Of a stretch of DNA of 64,000 bases, positions 1 to 8,094 are shown piece after piece (position 1 is the stretch's first letter; every line of letters starts with the position of its first letter). The stretch covers positions 62,001 through 126,000 of the forward strand of contig NZ_SNWQ01000011.1 of NCBI RefSeq assembly GCF_004361855.1, written 5' to 3'. Source of the DNA: Kribbella caucasensis. Its GTDB lineage: Bacteria > Actinomycetota > Actinomycetes > Propionibacteriales > Kribbellaceae. A program made the position numbers and the translations under genes. Below the pieces are notes generated by a model. It did not search any database, was not told where the DNA came from, and worked only from the letters and a program-made list of their open reading frames with translations.

Positions 1-228
1 CAGGGGAGCGGCGGCCATCCCGTCGATCGAGGCGGCGCCGGCCGGGTTCGCCTTCGCGTAGTCGGCGCAGCCGGGGCCGACGAGGCCGGAGGCGTTGTCC
101 GCCATCGTCGGGGTGGTGGCCGGGGGCGCGGCGGGCGTGTTGTTCTCGTCGCTGCCACAGGCGGCGGTGACGAAGACCAGGGACAGGGCGGCCGCGACCA
201 GGCCGGTGCGAACGAGGTTCTTGGGCAT
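1..228 (-). CDS. Fasciclin-domain (MPT83-like) secreted lipoprotein, 5' part only
   Basis: This is the N-terminal 76 codons of a gene that runs off the left edge. The start is fixed by an ATG at 226-228 behind a GGAGAG site (235-240). The protein opens with a lipoprotein signal peptide ending in a TAAC lipobox, then a short Pro/Thr-rich linker, then the segment LVGPGCADYAKANPAG. That segment resembles the start of the FAS1 domain of mycobacterial MPT70/MPT83. It is expected to be a lipid-anchored cell-surface adhesion-type protein. It lies back to back with a dipZ homologue, as in the mycobacterial mpt83-dipZ-mpt70 locus, which supports the call. The FAS1 core lies outside the window. Confidence 0.8.
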   Translation of the reverse strand, partial: MPKNLVRTGLVAAALSLVFVTAACGSDENNTPAAPPATTPTMADNASGLVGPGCADYAKANPAGAASIDGMAAAPL

Positions 229-275
229 GAGGGGCTCTCCAGGGTGCGTGGGTCGATCAAGCGACTGACTCCCGT

Positions 276-303
276 ACTTCGTTCCCCGCCGCCGCGCGGA
301 TGG
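276..303 (-). promoter_or_regulatory. SigK-type promoter for the fasciclin gene
   Basis: On the minus strand CCATCC (298-303) is followed after exactly 16 nt by CGAAG (277-281). This resembles the mycobacterial SigK consensus as I remember it (CCATCC, about 16-18 nt, CGAA). The predicted transcript would start near 270, about 40 nt before the start codon. Confidence 0.6.
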
Positions 304-317
304 GTGCGTCTTCGGGG

Positions 318-343
318 CCATCCGCCGGCGGTCCGGATCCGAA
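318..343 (+). promoter_or_regulatory. SigK-type promoter for dipZ
   Basis: CCATCC (318-323), a 16-nt spacer and CGAAG (340-344) repeat exactly the arrangement found on the opposite strand for the fasciclin gene. The predicted start of transcription, near 350, leaves a leader of about 35 nt that includes the ribosome site. Confidence 0.6.
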
Positions 344-344
344 G

Positions 345-358
345 CGTTGACGTCAACG
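345..358. promoter_or_regulatory. 14-bp perfect palindrome at the dipZ transcription start
   Basis: CGTTGACGTCAACG is a perfect palindrome directly after the -10-like CGAAG of dipZ, so a bound protein would sit on the transcription start. No regulator gene next to it explains it. It also contains a TTGACG that could be a housekeeping -35 element. Confidence 0.35.
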
Positions 359-384
359 GTCCCCACAGATTCGGAGCGTCCCGG

Positions 385-2070
385 ATGATCACGCTGGCCC
401 TGATCGGAGTCGTCGGTGGACTGATCACCGGGGTGTCGCCCTGCGTCCTGCCGATGCTGCCGATCATCTTCTTCGCCGGCAGCACGGGCAGCGATCCGTC
501 CCGGAGCGCCCGGCCGGCGCGGATCATCGCCGGGATCGTCGTGAGTTTCAGCCTGTTCGCGCTGGCCGGGTCGGTGATCCTGTCCGCACTCGGACTCCCA
601 GACGACTTCCTCCGCTGGGCCGGGCTGACCGTGTTGACGCTGGTCGGTCTCGGCCTGATCGTCCCAGTGCTCGGCCACCTGATCGAGAGGCCGTTCTACC
701 GGCTGCCGAAGGTCAACCGGACCGGCGGTGGCGCCTTCGTTCTCGGGCTCGGTCTCGGCACTCTCTACGTTCCCTGCGCGGGTCCCGTGCTGGCCGCGAT
801 CACGGTCGCCGGTGCGACGGGTACGGTGGGCTGGCGGACCGTCGTACTGACTGTTTCTTTTGCTGTGGGCGCAGCGTTGCCGTTGCTCGTGTTCGCATCC
901 GCCGGGTCGCGAATCGCGCAGCGGGTCAAGGCCTACCGCGATCATGCGCGCGGATTCCGGATCGCGGGTGGGGTGGTGATGATCGCGCTCGCGGTGGGGC
1001 TTGCGTTCAACCTCACGGACGTGATCCAGCGATCGTTGCCGAGTTACACCAGTGGTCTGGAGAAGAAGGTTGCCGAGAGCAAGACAGTGCAGGGTGCGCT
1101 GGCTCCAGTGATCGGCGTCGGCGGCGAGGAGCTGTCGAACTGTACGCCGGGAGCTGCCGAGCTGGCCTCCTGCGGAGCGGCCCCGGAGTTCCGCGGTACG
1201 CAGCAGTGGTTCAACACACCCGGCGGGCAACCGCTCACCCTGTCCGGTCTGAAGGGCAAGGTCGTCCTGGTCGACTTCTGGGCCTATTCCTGTATCAACT
1301 GTCAGCGCGCGACGCCTCATCTGCTCGCCTGGGACCAGGCCTATCGATCGGCGGGACTGCGGATCGTCGGCGTACACGCACCGGAGTTCGCGTTCGAGAA
1401 GTCCGCCGGCAACGTGCGGTCCGCGATCGCGAAGGCGAAGATCGGGTACCCGGTGGTGCAGGACAACAACCTCGCCACCTGGACGGCGTACCGGAACCAG
1501 TACTGGCCGGCGAAGTATCTGATCGATGCCGAGGGCACCGTTCGGTCGATCAAGTTCGGCGAAGGTTCGTACGACCAGACGGAGAAGCAGATCCGGCAGT
1601 TGCTGCAGGCCACCAATCCCGGGATCGAGCTGCCGCCGCCGGTCGACGTACGGGCCGACCAGCCTGGTGCCGACGGGACGACGCCCGAGACCTACCTCGC
1701 GTACTCGAGATCCACCAACCTCAACGGGGCCGGCAAGCTCGTCCCGAACAAGACCGTTGCCTTCGGCCTCAATCCCCAGCAGTCGGACGATACCTACAGC
1801 CTCGGCGGCAACTGGCTCGTCGGCACTCAGAGTGTCACGTCCACCCCGGGCTCCCAGGTCCGCCTGAACTACCAGGCGGCGAAGGTCTACCACGTCCTCG
1901 CCGGCAGCGGCACCGTCACGGTCTCGATCCCCGACGAGCCCGACCGGACGATCACCGTCGCCGGCACCCCCAACGCCTACCAGTTGGTCGACAGACCGTC
2001 CACCGAACGCCGGACGATGACGCTCACCTACACCCCCGGCATCTCCGCCTACACCTTCAGCTTCGGCTGA
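385..2070 (+). CDS. dipZ: DipZ: CcdA-type membrane protein fused to a thioredoxin domain
   Basis: This is a 561-residue thiol-disulphide protein that should carry reducing equivalents across the membrane to extracytoplasmic thiols. Residues 1-210 are a CcdA/DsbD-type membrane domain with the paired cysteines C20 (SPCVLP) and C131 (VPCAGP). Residues 270-430 are an extracytoplasmic redoxin domain with the active site C303-I-N-C306. The rest is a beta-rich domain typical of DipZ proteins. The ATG at 385 follows GGAGC (373-377) and places the first membrane segment at the N-terminus; further in-frame sequence upstream is not protein-like. The divergent fasciclin lipoprotein suggests a shared job at the cell surface. 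Confidence 0.9.
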   Translation: MITLALIGVVGGLITGVSPCVLPMLPIIFFAGSTGSDPSRSARPARIIAGIVVSFSLFALAGSVILSALGLPDDFLRWAGLTVLTLVGLGLIVPVLGHLIERPFYRLPKVNRTGGGAFVLGLGLGTLYVPCAGPVLAAITVAGATGTVGWRTVVLTVSFAVGAALPLLVFASAGSRIAQRVKAYRDHARGFRIAGGVVMIALAVGLAFNLTDVIQRSLPSYTSGLEKKVAESKTVQGALAPVIGVGGEELSNCTPGAAELASCGAAPEFRGTQQWFNTPGGQPLTLSGLKGKVVLVDFWAYSCINCQRATPHLLAWDQAYRSAGLRIVGVHAPEFAFEKSAGNVRSAIAKAKIGYPVVQDNNLATWTAYRNQYWPAKYLIDAEGTVRSIKFGEGSYDQTEKQIRQLLQATNPGIELPPPVDVRADQPGADGTTPETYLAYSRSTNLNGAGKLVPNKTVAFGLNPQQSDDTYSLGGNWLVGTQSVTSTPGSQVRLNYQAAKVYHVLAGSGTVTVSIPDEPDRTITVAGTPNAYQLVDRPSTERRTMTLTYTPGISAYTFSFG

Positions 2071-2111
2071 CCGGCGATCGGTTGTCCGTGGTTATGGAGA
2101 ACGTAGAATCG

Positions 2112-2951
2112 ATGGTCATGGACGTCGCGCACGAACTCGCCGTGTTCCTGCGGACCAGGCGGGAGCGGCTCACGCCGGCCGAGGTAGGGCTGCGTGAGCG
2201 CGGCCGGTCGCGCCGTACGCCAGGCCTGCGGCGCGAGGAGGTCGCCGAGCTCGCCGGGGTCAGCGTGGACTATGTGATCCGGCTGGAGCAGGGGCGCGGG
2301 CTGCGGCCGTCGGCGGAGGTGCTGGAGGCGCTCGCCCGGGCGCTGCGCCTGACCGACGACGAGCACGCGTACGTGTTCGACCTGACCAGGCAGTGGACCT
2401 CGGTACGCCGCCAGCCCGGACCCGAATCCGGATCGCTGGCCGAGTTGGTGCGGGCCCTGTCGCCATTACCCGCCATGCTGGTGAACCACCGATTCGACAT
2501 CTGCGCCTGGAACCCGGAGCTGGCCGCGTTGATGCTCGACTTCGCCGGGGTCCCGCCGGAGCGGCGCAACACGATGTGGTTGTGCACGATCGAACCGGCC
2601 TTCGCCGAGTTCTACCCGGACCGGGAGGAGATCATCCGGGAGGGCATCGCCGATCTCCGGGCCGCCTGGGCTGCGCACGCCGACGACGACGAACTCGCCG
2701 AACTGGTCGCCGGGCTGAAACGCGAGAGCCCGGAGTTCGCGCAGTGGTGGGACCGCCGCGATGTGATGGTGAACGGCAACGGCATCAAGCGGATCAACCA
2801 CCCGGTGGTCGGGATGCTGACGGTCGAGTACGACGTACTGACTCCGCTGGGCGATCCTGGTCAGCGCCTGATCGTCTACCGCGCGGCCGACGTCGCTTCA
2901 CAGCATGCACTGGACAAGCTGGTGCCGGCTCAGTCGCTGCAGGCGATCTAG
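2112..2951 (+). CDS. MmyB-like (XRE-type) transcription regulator
   Basis: This 279-residue regulator has an N-terminal helix-turn-helix of the XRE class with the family hallmark RRTPGLRREEVAELAGVS. The C-terminal half is an MmyB-type ligand-binding (PAS-like) domain containing VNHRFDICAWNPE and ending with the typical HPVVGMLTVEYD stretch. The ATG at 2112 is used because GGAG lies at 2096-2099; ATGs at 2094 and 2118 are possible. Family members are thought to bind fatty-acid-like ligands and often sit beside short-chain dehydrogenases, but none is next to this copy. It faces the MerR gene tail to tail. A second MmyB-type gene lies at 19563-20405. Confidence 0.85.
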   Translation: MVMDVAHELAVFLRTRRERLTPAEVGLRERGRSRRTPGLRREEVAELAGVSVDYVIRLEQGRGLRPSAEVLEALARALRLTDDEHAYVFDLTRQWTSVRRQPGPESGSLAELVRALSPLPAMLVNHRFDICAWNPELAALMLDFAGVPPERRNTMWLCTIEPAFAEFYPDREEIIREGIADLRAAWAAHADDDELAELVAGLKRESPEFAQWWDRRDVMVNGNGIKRINHPVVGMLTVEYDVLTPLGDPGQRLIVYRAADVASQHALDKLVPAQSLQAI

Positions 2952-2955
2952 TGCG

Positions 2956-3717
2956 TCACCCGGTCGACGGCAGTTCCTCCGGCGGCAGGCCGAGTTCTTC
3001 GTAGGCGACGATCTCGATCTCGCGGCCCATCGCCTCCCGGAACGCTGCGACCAGCGCCTGGCCGGCCAGCGGGATGATGTTCTCCAGGGTGCGCTGGATC
3101 TCCGGCCAGCCTTCGGCCGGCATCCCCGCGTCGGCGAACTTGCGCCAGACCGTACTGCGGAAGAGTTCGACGTAGATCTTGGCAACCTGATCGGCCTGGT
3201 GGAACAGCTTCGGCAGCAGCTCGAAGATCGCCTCCAGCGGCACGCCGAGCTTGATCACCTCCAGGCCGGTGCGGAGCAGGTCCGGGTTCGGGATCCGGAG
3301 CCGGCCGTCGTCGAGCCGCTCGCAGATGCCCAGCTCGACCAGTTTCGCGATCGCCGCCGGGTCGTGTGGGATACCGGCCCGTTCGGCCAGCTGGTGTTCC
3401 TCGATCACCTCGGGCTCGGCCGGCGACCACGGGCTCACCAGCGCCTCGAACACGCCGAGCGCCAGCGCGCCGTCGGGGAGTTCGGTCATCATCCGCTCGA
3501 CCGCGGCCAGCGTGTACCCCTTGCCGAGCAGCTCGCGGACCAGGGTCAGCCGGGCGACGTGGTCGGCGCCGTAGTACCCGGTCCGGCCGACCAGCCGGGG
3601 CGGCGGGATCAGCCCGCGGCCGGCGTACGCGCGCACATTGCGGACCGTCATGCCCACCTTCGCGGCGAGTTGGTCGACGGTCAGTTCCTCGGCGGCGGCC
3701 GGTGTCCGTGCATCCAC
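2956..3717 (-). CDS. MerR-family transcription regulator
   Basis: This 253-residue protein has an N-terminal MerR winged helix (LTVDQLAAKVGMTVRNVRAY, then GLIPPP and GYYGADHVARL) and a long helical C-terminal effector domain with no metal-binding cysteine cluster. It is therefore more like the multidrug or organic-ligand MerR group. GTG at 3717 gives a natural N-terminus. Longer versions starting inside the palindrome at 3742-3760 are open but not protein-like. No clear ribosome site is visible, so a leaderless start is possible. The gene is divergent from a membrane protein/hydrolase operon, its likely target. Confidence 0.8.
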   Translation of the reverse strand: MDARTPAAAEELTVDQLAAKVGMTVRNVRAYAGRGLIPPPRLVGRTGYYGADHVARLTLVRELLGKGYTLAAVERMMTELPDGALALGVFEALVSPWSPAEPEVIEEHQLAERAGIPHDPAAIAKLVELGICERLDDGRLRIPNPDLLRTGLEVIKLGVPLEAIFELLPKLFHQADQVAKIYVELFRSTVWRKFADAGMPAEGWPEIQRTLENIIPLAGQALVAAFREAMGREIEIVAYEELGLPPEELPSTG

Positions 3718-3719
3718 CC

Positions 3720-3760
3720 TTGACAGTGTTCCAGACTCAACGTTACATATCTTATGTAAC
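3720..3760. promoter_or_regulatory. MerR-type 19-bp operator and plus-strand promoter
   Basis: GTTACATA (3742-3749), TCT, TATGTAAC (3753-3760) is a perfect 8-3-8 dyad of 19 bp, the usual MerR operator size. A TTGACA at 3720-3725 followed after 17 nt by TTACAT inside the dyad forms a plausible plus-strand promoter for the gene at 3830. The dyad also lies just upstream of the MerR start, so autoregulation is likely. Confidence 0.6.
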
Positions 3761-3829
3761 ATCATCCGTGGCGCATACTGAATGACGCGCCGATGCCGTC
3801 CCCACTGTCCAAGTCCCGAGGGAGTGCTC

Positions 3830-5671
3830 ATGGTCGCCCCGCTGGCAGCCTCGACCGGAACCGCGACGTTCGGTCAGATCGCGATCGTGACCGGCCTGGT
3901 CGGGCTGGTCTACCTCTCGCTGGCCGTCCTGCTCTGGCGCGAGCGGACCGGCCGGATCACGCTGGTCGGACGGATCGCGGACACGGTCGGGAGGCTGGAC
4001 GGCGTACCCCGCTGGGCCGCGCTCACGCCGTACCTGCATGCCGTCTCGCTGCTCGCCTGCGCCTTCGGGGTGTGGTGGGACATCGCGGTGCACATCGGCC
4101 GCGGTCGCGACACCGGGCCGTTCGGTACGCCGGCGCACTATCCGATCTTCTTCGGCATCCTCGGCGTGATCATCGCGGGCGTGCTGCCGATCGCGCTGGC
4201 CCGCAAACCGCTGCCGGCCCGGACGATCAGACTGACCAAGGGCTGGCGGATCCCGTGCAGTTCGGCCCTGGTCGTGCTGTGTGGGACGTTCGCGCTGGTC
4301 GGATTCCCGATGGACGACGTGTGGCACCGGCTGTTCGGCGAGGACGTCACGCTCTGGGGGCCGACACATCTGCTGATGATCGGCGGCGTGGTGCTGTCGA
4401 TCTTCGCCCGGCTGCTGGCCGCCGCGGAGGTCGAGCAACTGGTCGGGATCAACCTGCGGCGCCGGTTCCAAGAGATCGTCGCGGTCGGCGCGCTGTTGAT
4501 CGCGTGGGACCTGTTCAGCACAGAGTTCAACTACGGCGTACCCCAGTTCCCGCTGATCCTGCAGCCGATCCTGATCGTGTTCGGCGCGGCGATGGCGTTC
4601 ACCATCGTGCGATCGCGGCGGGGCCCGGGCAGTGCCTTCGGCGCGCTGGCGGTCTATCTGGTGATCCGGGGTGCTATCGCGTGGACGGTGGACCAACCGC
4701 TCGACGGGCTGCTCGGTCATTTCCCGTTGCTGATCGTCGAGGCGGTCATCGTCGAGGCGGTGGCGCTTGCCTTGGGCAACAAGAATCGCTTCCGCCTGGG
4801 TGTCGTCGCGGGTGCCCTGATCGGCACCGTGGGCGTGGTCGCCGAATATGCCTGGAGCCAGGTGTGGATGCCGGTCAGGTGGCCGTCGTCGATGCTCCCG
4901 CCGGCCCTTGGGTTCGGCGTGGTGGTCGGCGTCGGCGCGGGTCTGGTCGGCGCATGGCTGGCGACCCGGTACGCGGAGGTGGCCGGCGAGTCGCGAGCGA
5001 TGTCGATCCGGCATACCCGTGCGATTGCGGTACGCCGTACGCACCAGTTAGGCGCGGCCGGGTTGATCGCCGTACTGGGTGTCGTGTTCTTCTGCGTACC
5101 GCGGTCGGCCGAGCCGGGGGTGATGGCAACGATCTCGCTGGAGCGGGTGGCGACCGGATCCGAGCCGACCGCTTACGTGACCGTCAAACTGCAGCCCACC
5201 GATGCGGCCGACGACGCGCGGTGGTTCGAGGCGCTGGCCTGGCAGGGTGGCGGGCTGGTCCTGCATCCGCTGGAGAAAGTTGCTGATGGCACCTATCGGT
5301 CGACGGGGCCGGTGCCGATGTACGGCAAGTGGAAGTCGATGGTCCGGCTGCACCAGGGGCAGAGGGACATGGTGGCGGCCTGGGTGTACGCGCCGGCGGA
5401 CCCGGCGATCGAGGAGCCGGCCGTGCAGGTGTCCGACGGGCAGACGGTCGAGTTCATCAGCGAACAGCAGGTGTTGCGCCGCGAGGAGCGGACCGACGTG
5501 CCACGATGGATGTGGAACGGTGGCTACGCGGCCGTCGCCGTGGTCGGGTTGCTGGAGGTGCTCGCGATCGCCTGGCTCGTCGGCCGGGGCGCGCGGGGCG
5601 GCCGGCTCCGGGCCGAACACCTGCTCGCGGAGAATCGTGATCGCGTGACTGATGAACTGGGGAACAGATGA
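3830..5671 (+). CDS. Polytopic membrane protein of unknown function
   Basis: This 613-residue protein has about ten predicted membrane segments in residues 15-430 and a last one near 565-590. Between them is an extracytoplasmic beta-rich domain (about 440-560, beginning MATISLERVATG) that looks like an immunoglobulin or CopC-type fold. I do not recognise a named family with certainty. The start ATG at 3830 follows GGGAG (3820-3824). Its stop overlaps the next ATG (ATGA, 5668-5671), so it is translationally coupled to the hydrolase. Control by the divergent MerR regulator is inferred. Confidence 0.75.
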   Translation: MVAPLAASTGTATFGQIAIVTGLVGLVYLSLAVLLWRERTGRITLVGRIADTVGRLDGVPRWAALTPYLHAVSLLACAFGVWWDIAVHIGRGRDTGPFGTPAHYPIFFGILGVIIAGVLPIALARKPLPARTIRLTKGWRIPCSSALVVLCGTFALVGFPMDDVWHRLFGEDVTLWGPTHLLMIGGVVLSIFARLLAAAEVEQLVGINLRRRFQEIVAVGALLIAWDLFSTEFNYGVPQFPLILQPILIVFGAAMAFTIVRSRRGPGSAFGALAVYLVIRGAIAWTVDQPLDGLLGHFPLLIVEAVIVEAVALALGNKNRFRLGVVAGALIGTVGVVAEYAWSQVWMPVRWPSSMLPPALGFGVVVGVGAGLVGAWLATRYAEVAGESRAMSIRHTRAIAVRRTHQLGAAGLIAVLGVVFFCVPRSAEPGVMATISLERVATGSEPTAYVTVKLQPTDAADDARWFEALAWQGGGLVLHPLEKVADGTYRSTGPVPMYGKWKSMVRLHQGQRDMVAAWVYAPADPAIEEPAVQVSDGQTVEFISEQQVLRREERTDVPRWMWNGGYAAVAVVGLLEVLAIAWLVGRGARGGRLRAEHLLAENRDRVTDELGNR

Positions 5672-6606
5672 CGCTTCAGGCCGAACGGCAGCTCGAACAG
5701 ACCGGGGTGACGACGTCGGACGGCGTACGGCTGCATGTGGAGACGACGGGCTCTCCCGATGCGCCGGTGACGGTTCTGCTCGCCCACGGCTGGACTTGTT
5801 CGACCCGCGAGTGGCACAACCAGTTCGAGGACCTGCCGACCGTACTGGGGTCGTCGCGGGTGCGGGTGGTCGCGTATGACCATCGCGGTCACGGGAAGTC
5901 CGACGCCGCGCCGATCGGGACGACCCGGATCGAGCAGCTCGCGGAGGATCTCGTCGCCGTGCTGGACGAGGTCGTGCCGTCCGGGCCGATCGTGTACGCC
6001 GGGCACTCGATGGGCGGGATGACGCTGATGGCGCTGGCGGAACAGCGGCCGGAGTTGTTCGGATCCCGGATCGTCGGTGCCGCGCTCGTGAGTACCGCGG
6101 CGGGGCCGACGACGTCGCGACCCTTCGGGCTGCCCGAGCGGTTCGACAGCGCGGCCGCGTTCGTGGCGCCGCGGGCGATGAACCTGGCCGGCGCGCGAAT
6201 GGATCGGCGGAAGGCGGTACGGCCCTGGCAGGCGAGGGTCCGGCGGCCCGCGCTGAAGCAGCTGGTGTTCGGCAAGCACGCTGACCCGACCGAGGTGGAC
6301 ATCTTCATGGCGGATCTGGACGTGCTGCCCGGCCGGTCGTTCAGCGGGTTCTTCGAGGCGATCGCCCAGCACGACCGGGGTCACGCGCTCGAGGCGCTCG
6401 GCGGCATCCCGGTCGAGATCATGCACGGGACCCGGGACCGCCTGCTGCCGCCACGCCACGGCAACCGGACGGCGGCCCTCCTACCCCACGCTCGGCTGTG
6501 GATGTATCCCGGTGCCGGCCACATGCTCATGCAGGAACGCCCGCGTGACGTGACTCACCGCCTCGCGTCTCTGGCCCGGAAGGCCGCTCGCTTAGGGCCT
6601 GTCTGA
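5668..6606 (+). CDS. Alpha/beta hydrolase
   Basis: This 312-residue alpha/beta-hydrolase-fold enzyme has the oxyanion motif HGW near residue 32 and the nucleophile elbow GHSMGG. The acid Asp is in GTRDRLLPP and the catalytic His in GAGHMLM. The substrate is unknown; small esters, lactones or epoxides are all possible for this fold. It is coupled to the preceding membrane protein by an ATGA overlap. The last four codons (LGPV) and the TGA stop lie inside the left terminal repeat of the mobile element at 6593-6761, so the native C-terminus has been replaced or trimmed by the insertion. Confidence 0.85.
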   Translation: MTLQAERQLEQTGVTTSDGVRLHVETTGSPDAPVTVLLAHGWTCSTREWHNQFEDLPTVLGSSRVRVVAYDHRGHGKSDAAPIGTTRIEQLAEDLVAVLDEVVPSGPIVYAGHSMGGMTLMALAEQRPELFGSRIVGAALVSTAAGPTTSRPFGLPERFDSAAAFVAPRAMNLAGARMDRRKAVRPWQARVRRPALKQLVFGKHADPTEVDIFMADLDVLPGRSFSGFFEAIAQHDRGHALEALGGIPVEIMHGTRDRLLPPRHGNRTAALLPHARLWMYPGAGHMLMQERPRDVTHRLASLARKAARLGPV

Positions 6607-6761
6607 CGGTTCCCTGCGTGCTGCGCGGCACTCGGCACGGCATCTCGCTGCACTGGAGCAAAGGCCACGATGGACACCGCATCGAGGCCTTCACTCCAGC
6701 ACACCGAGCTACCGCACCGAGCACCTGCTCGCGACTGCAGGGAACCGTCAGACAGGCCCTA
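6593..6761. mobile_element. 169-bp MITE-like element with 25-bp perfect terminal inverted repeats
   Basis: TAGGGCCTGTCTGACGG begins a 25-bp repeat at 6593-6617 that recurs, inverted and without mismatch, at 6737-6761. The inside has no gene and is itself partly self-complementary (for example around 6645-6700), so the whole could fold into a long hairpin. The outer TA at each end may be a target duplication, as for IS630/mariner-type or some IS5-type elements. It is too short to encode a transposase, so it is probably non-autonomous. Confidence 0.7.
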
Positions 6762-6765
6762 GGGT
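6760..6765 (+). promoter_or_regulatory. -10 element for a leaderless CoA-transferase transcript
   Basis: TAGGGT is followed by 6 nt and then the GTG start at 6772. Its first two bases are the last two of the mobile element. No good -35 element is visible. Confidence 0.35.
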
Positions 6766-6771
6766 AAGTGG

Positions 6772-7938
6772 GTGCAGAACCTGCTGTCTGACCTCGTGGT
6801 GGTTGACCTGACCCGGGCGCTCGCTGGTCCGCATGCGGCGATGATGCTCGGGGATCTGGGAGCCCGGGTGATCAAGGTCGAGACGCCGGCGGGTGGGGAT
6901 GACAGCCGGGGGTGGGGACCGCCGTTCGTGGGTCCGCCGGACGACCGTGAGTCGACGTACTTCCTGTCCGCGAACCGGAACAAGGAGTCCGTCACCGCGG
7001 ACCTGAAATCCCCTGACGGCAAGGAGTTCCTGACCAAGCTGGTCGGTCGCGCGGACGTGCTGATCGAGAACTTCCGGCCAGGAGTGCTCGACCGGCTCGG
7101 GTTCTCCGTCGAGCGGTTGCACGACCTCAACCCGGGGCTGGTGATCCTGTCGATCACCGGGTTCGGCCACGACGGACCGGACGGTGGGCGGGCCGGGTAC
7201 GACCAGATCGCGCAGGGCGAAGGCGGTCTGATGAGCGTCACCGGCGCGGTCGAACCCACGAAGGTCGGCGTCCCGATCGCGGACCTGCTGGCCGGCATGT
7301 ACGGCGCATACGGTGCGGTGGCCGCCCTCCATGAGCGGAGCATCACCGGCAAGGGGCGCGTGGTCCGTACGAGCCTGCTCGCCTCGGTCGTCGGCGTGCA
7401 CGCGTTCCACGGGACGAAGTGGACCGTCGCGGGGGAGTTGCCCGAGCGGGTCGGTAACCATCACGCCCAGATCGCGCCGTACGGGCTGTACCGGACGCGG
7501 GACGACATCGTCCAGGTCGCGGTCGGTAGCGAGGGGCAGTGGAAGACGTTCGCGCCGATCGTCGGGCTGGATCCGGCGGACTCGCGGTTCTCCGTCAACT
7601 CGCAGCGCGTCGCGCACCGGGATGAGCTGACCGCGGCGATCGAGGACGCGTTCGCGGCCGAGTCGGCGGACGTGTGGTTGCAGCGGCTGGCCGACGCGGG
7701 GATCCCGGCCGGCAAGGTCCGCGACTTCCAGCAGGTCTACGAATGGGAGCAGACCTTGTCCCAGGGGCTGCTGATCGACGTCGAGCACCCGAGTCTCGGC
7801 CGCATCCAGCTCCCCGGCCCACCCCTCCGCTTCGACGACAACCCCCACGCCGGCGCCCGTTCCACCAACCTCCCCCCACCCCGCCTCGGCGAACACAACG
7901 AGTCAGTCCAAGCCTGGCTCGACGAGCCCCAGGGCTGA
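6772..7938 (+). CDS. CaiB/BaiF family (class III) CoA-transferase
   Basis: This 388-residue enzyme moves CoA between carboxylic acids. Family marks are the N-terminal VVDLTRALAGPHAAMMLGDL, NRNKESV, and the conserved active-site Asp (D171, in PIADLLAGMYGAYG) that forms the acyl-enzyme anhydride. The substrate cannot be read from the sequence. It is closely similar along its whole length to the CoA-transferase at 50256-51401, which sits in a putative dicarboxylate operon. The copy here stands alone, directly behind a mobile element, with no partner gene. The GTG start at 6772 has no ribosome site and may be leaderless. Confidence 0.9.
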   Translation: MQNLLSDLVVVDLTRALAGPHAAMMLGDLGARVIKVETPAGGDDSRGWGPPFVGPPDDRESTYFLSANRNKESVTADLKSPDGKEFLTKLVGRADVLIENFRPGVLDRLGFSVERLHDLNPGLVILSITGFGHDGPDGGRAGYDQIAQGEGGLMSVTGAVEPTKVGVPIADLLAGMYGAYGAVAALHERSITGKGRVVRTSLLASVVGVHAFHGTKWTVAGELPERVGNHHAQIAPYGLYRTRDDIVQVAVGSEGQWKTFAPIVGLDPADSRFSVNSQRVAHRDELTAAIEDAFAAESADVWLQRLADAGIPAGKVRDFQQVYEWEQTLSQGLLIDVEHPSLGRIQLPGPPLRFDDNPHAGARSTNLPPPRLGEHNESVQAWLDEPQG

Positions 7939-7990
7939 GGCGAAGCGCCGGCCCGGGGCCTCACCGCTCATGGGGCCGCAGACCGCCAGC

Positions 7991-8057
7991 CCATCACAAT
8001 GCGAGCTGGCGGGCCGCCCTGAGCGTGGGGGACGGCGCAATCGGCCGATTGTGATGG
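7991..8057. repeat. 10-bp inverted repeats and a 12-bp palindrome in the gap before the sugar transporter
   Basis: CCATCACAAT (7991-8000) recurs inverted as ATTGTGATGG (8048-8057). The right copy overlaps the perfect palindrome AATCGGCCGATT (8039-8050). The region 7939-8191 has no gene. The repeats could be a terminator-like fold after the CoA-transferase or a regulator site. Confidence 0.4.
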
Positions 8058-8094
8058 CTTGGCCGTCCGGGGCGACTCCGGGCAAGTGTCTGAT

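Noticed and set aside
6593-6761. The 25-bp inverted repeats as a simple rho-independent terminator
   Set aside because: The arms are 120 bp apart, bounded by TA, and enclose a non-coding core, which suits a transposon-derived element better, though some terminator effect is possible.
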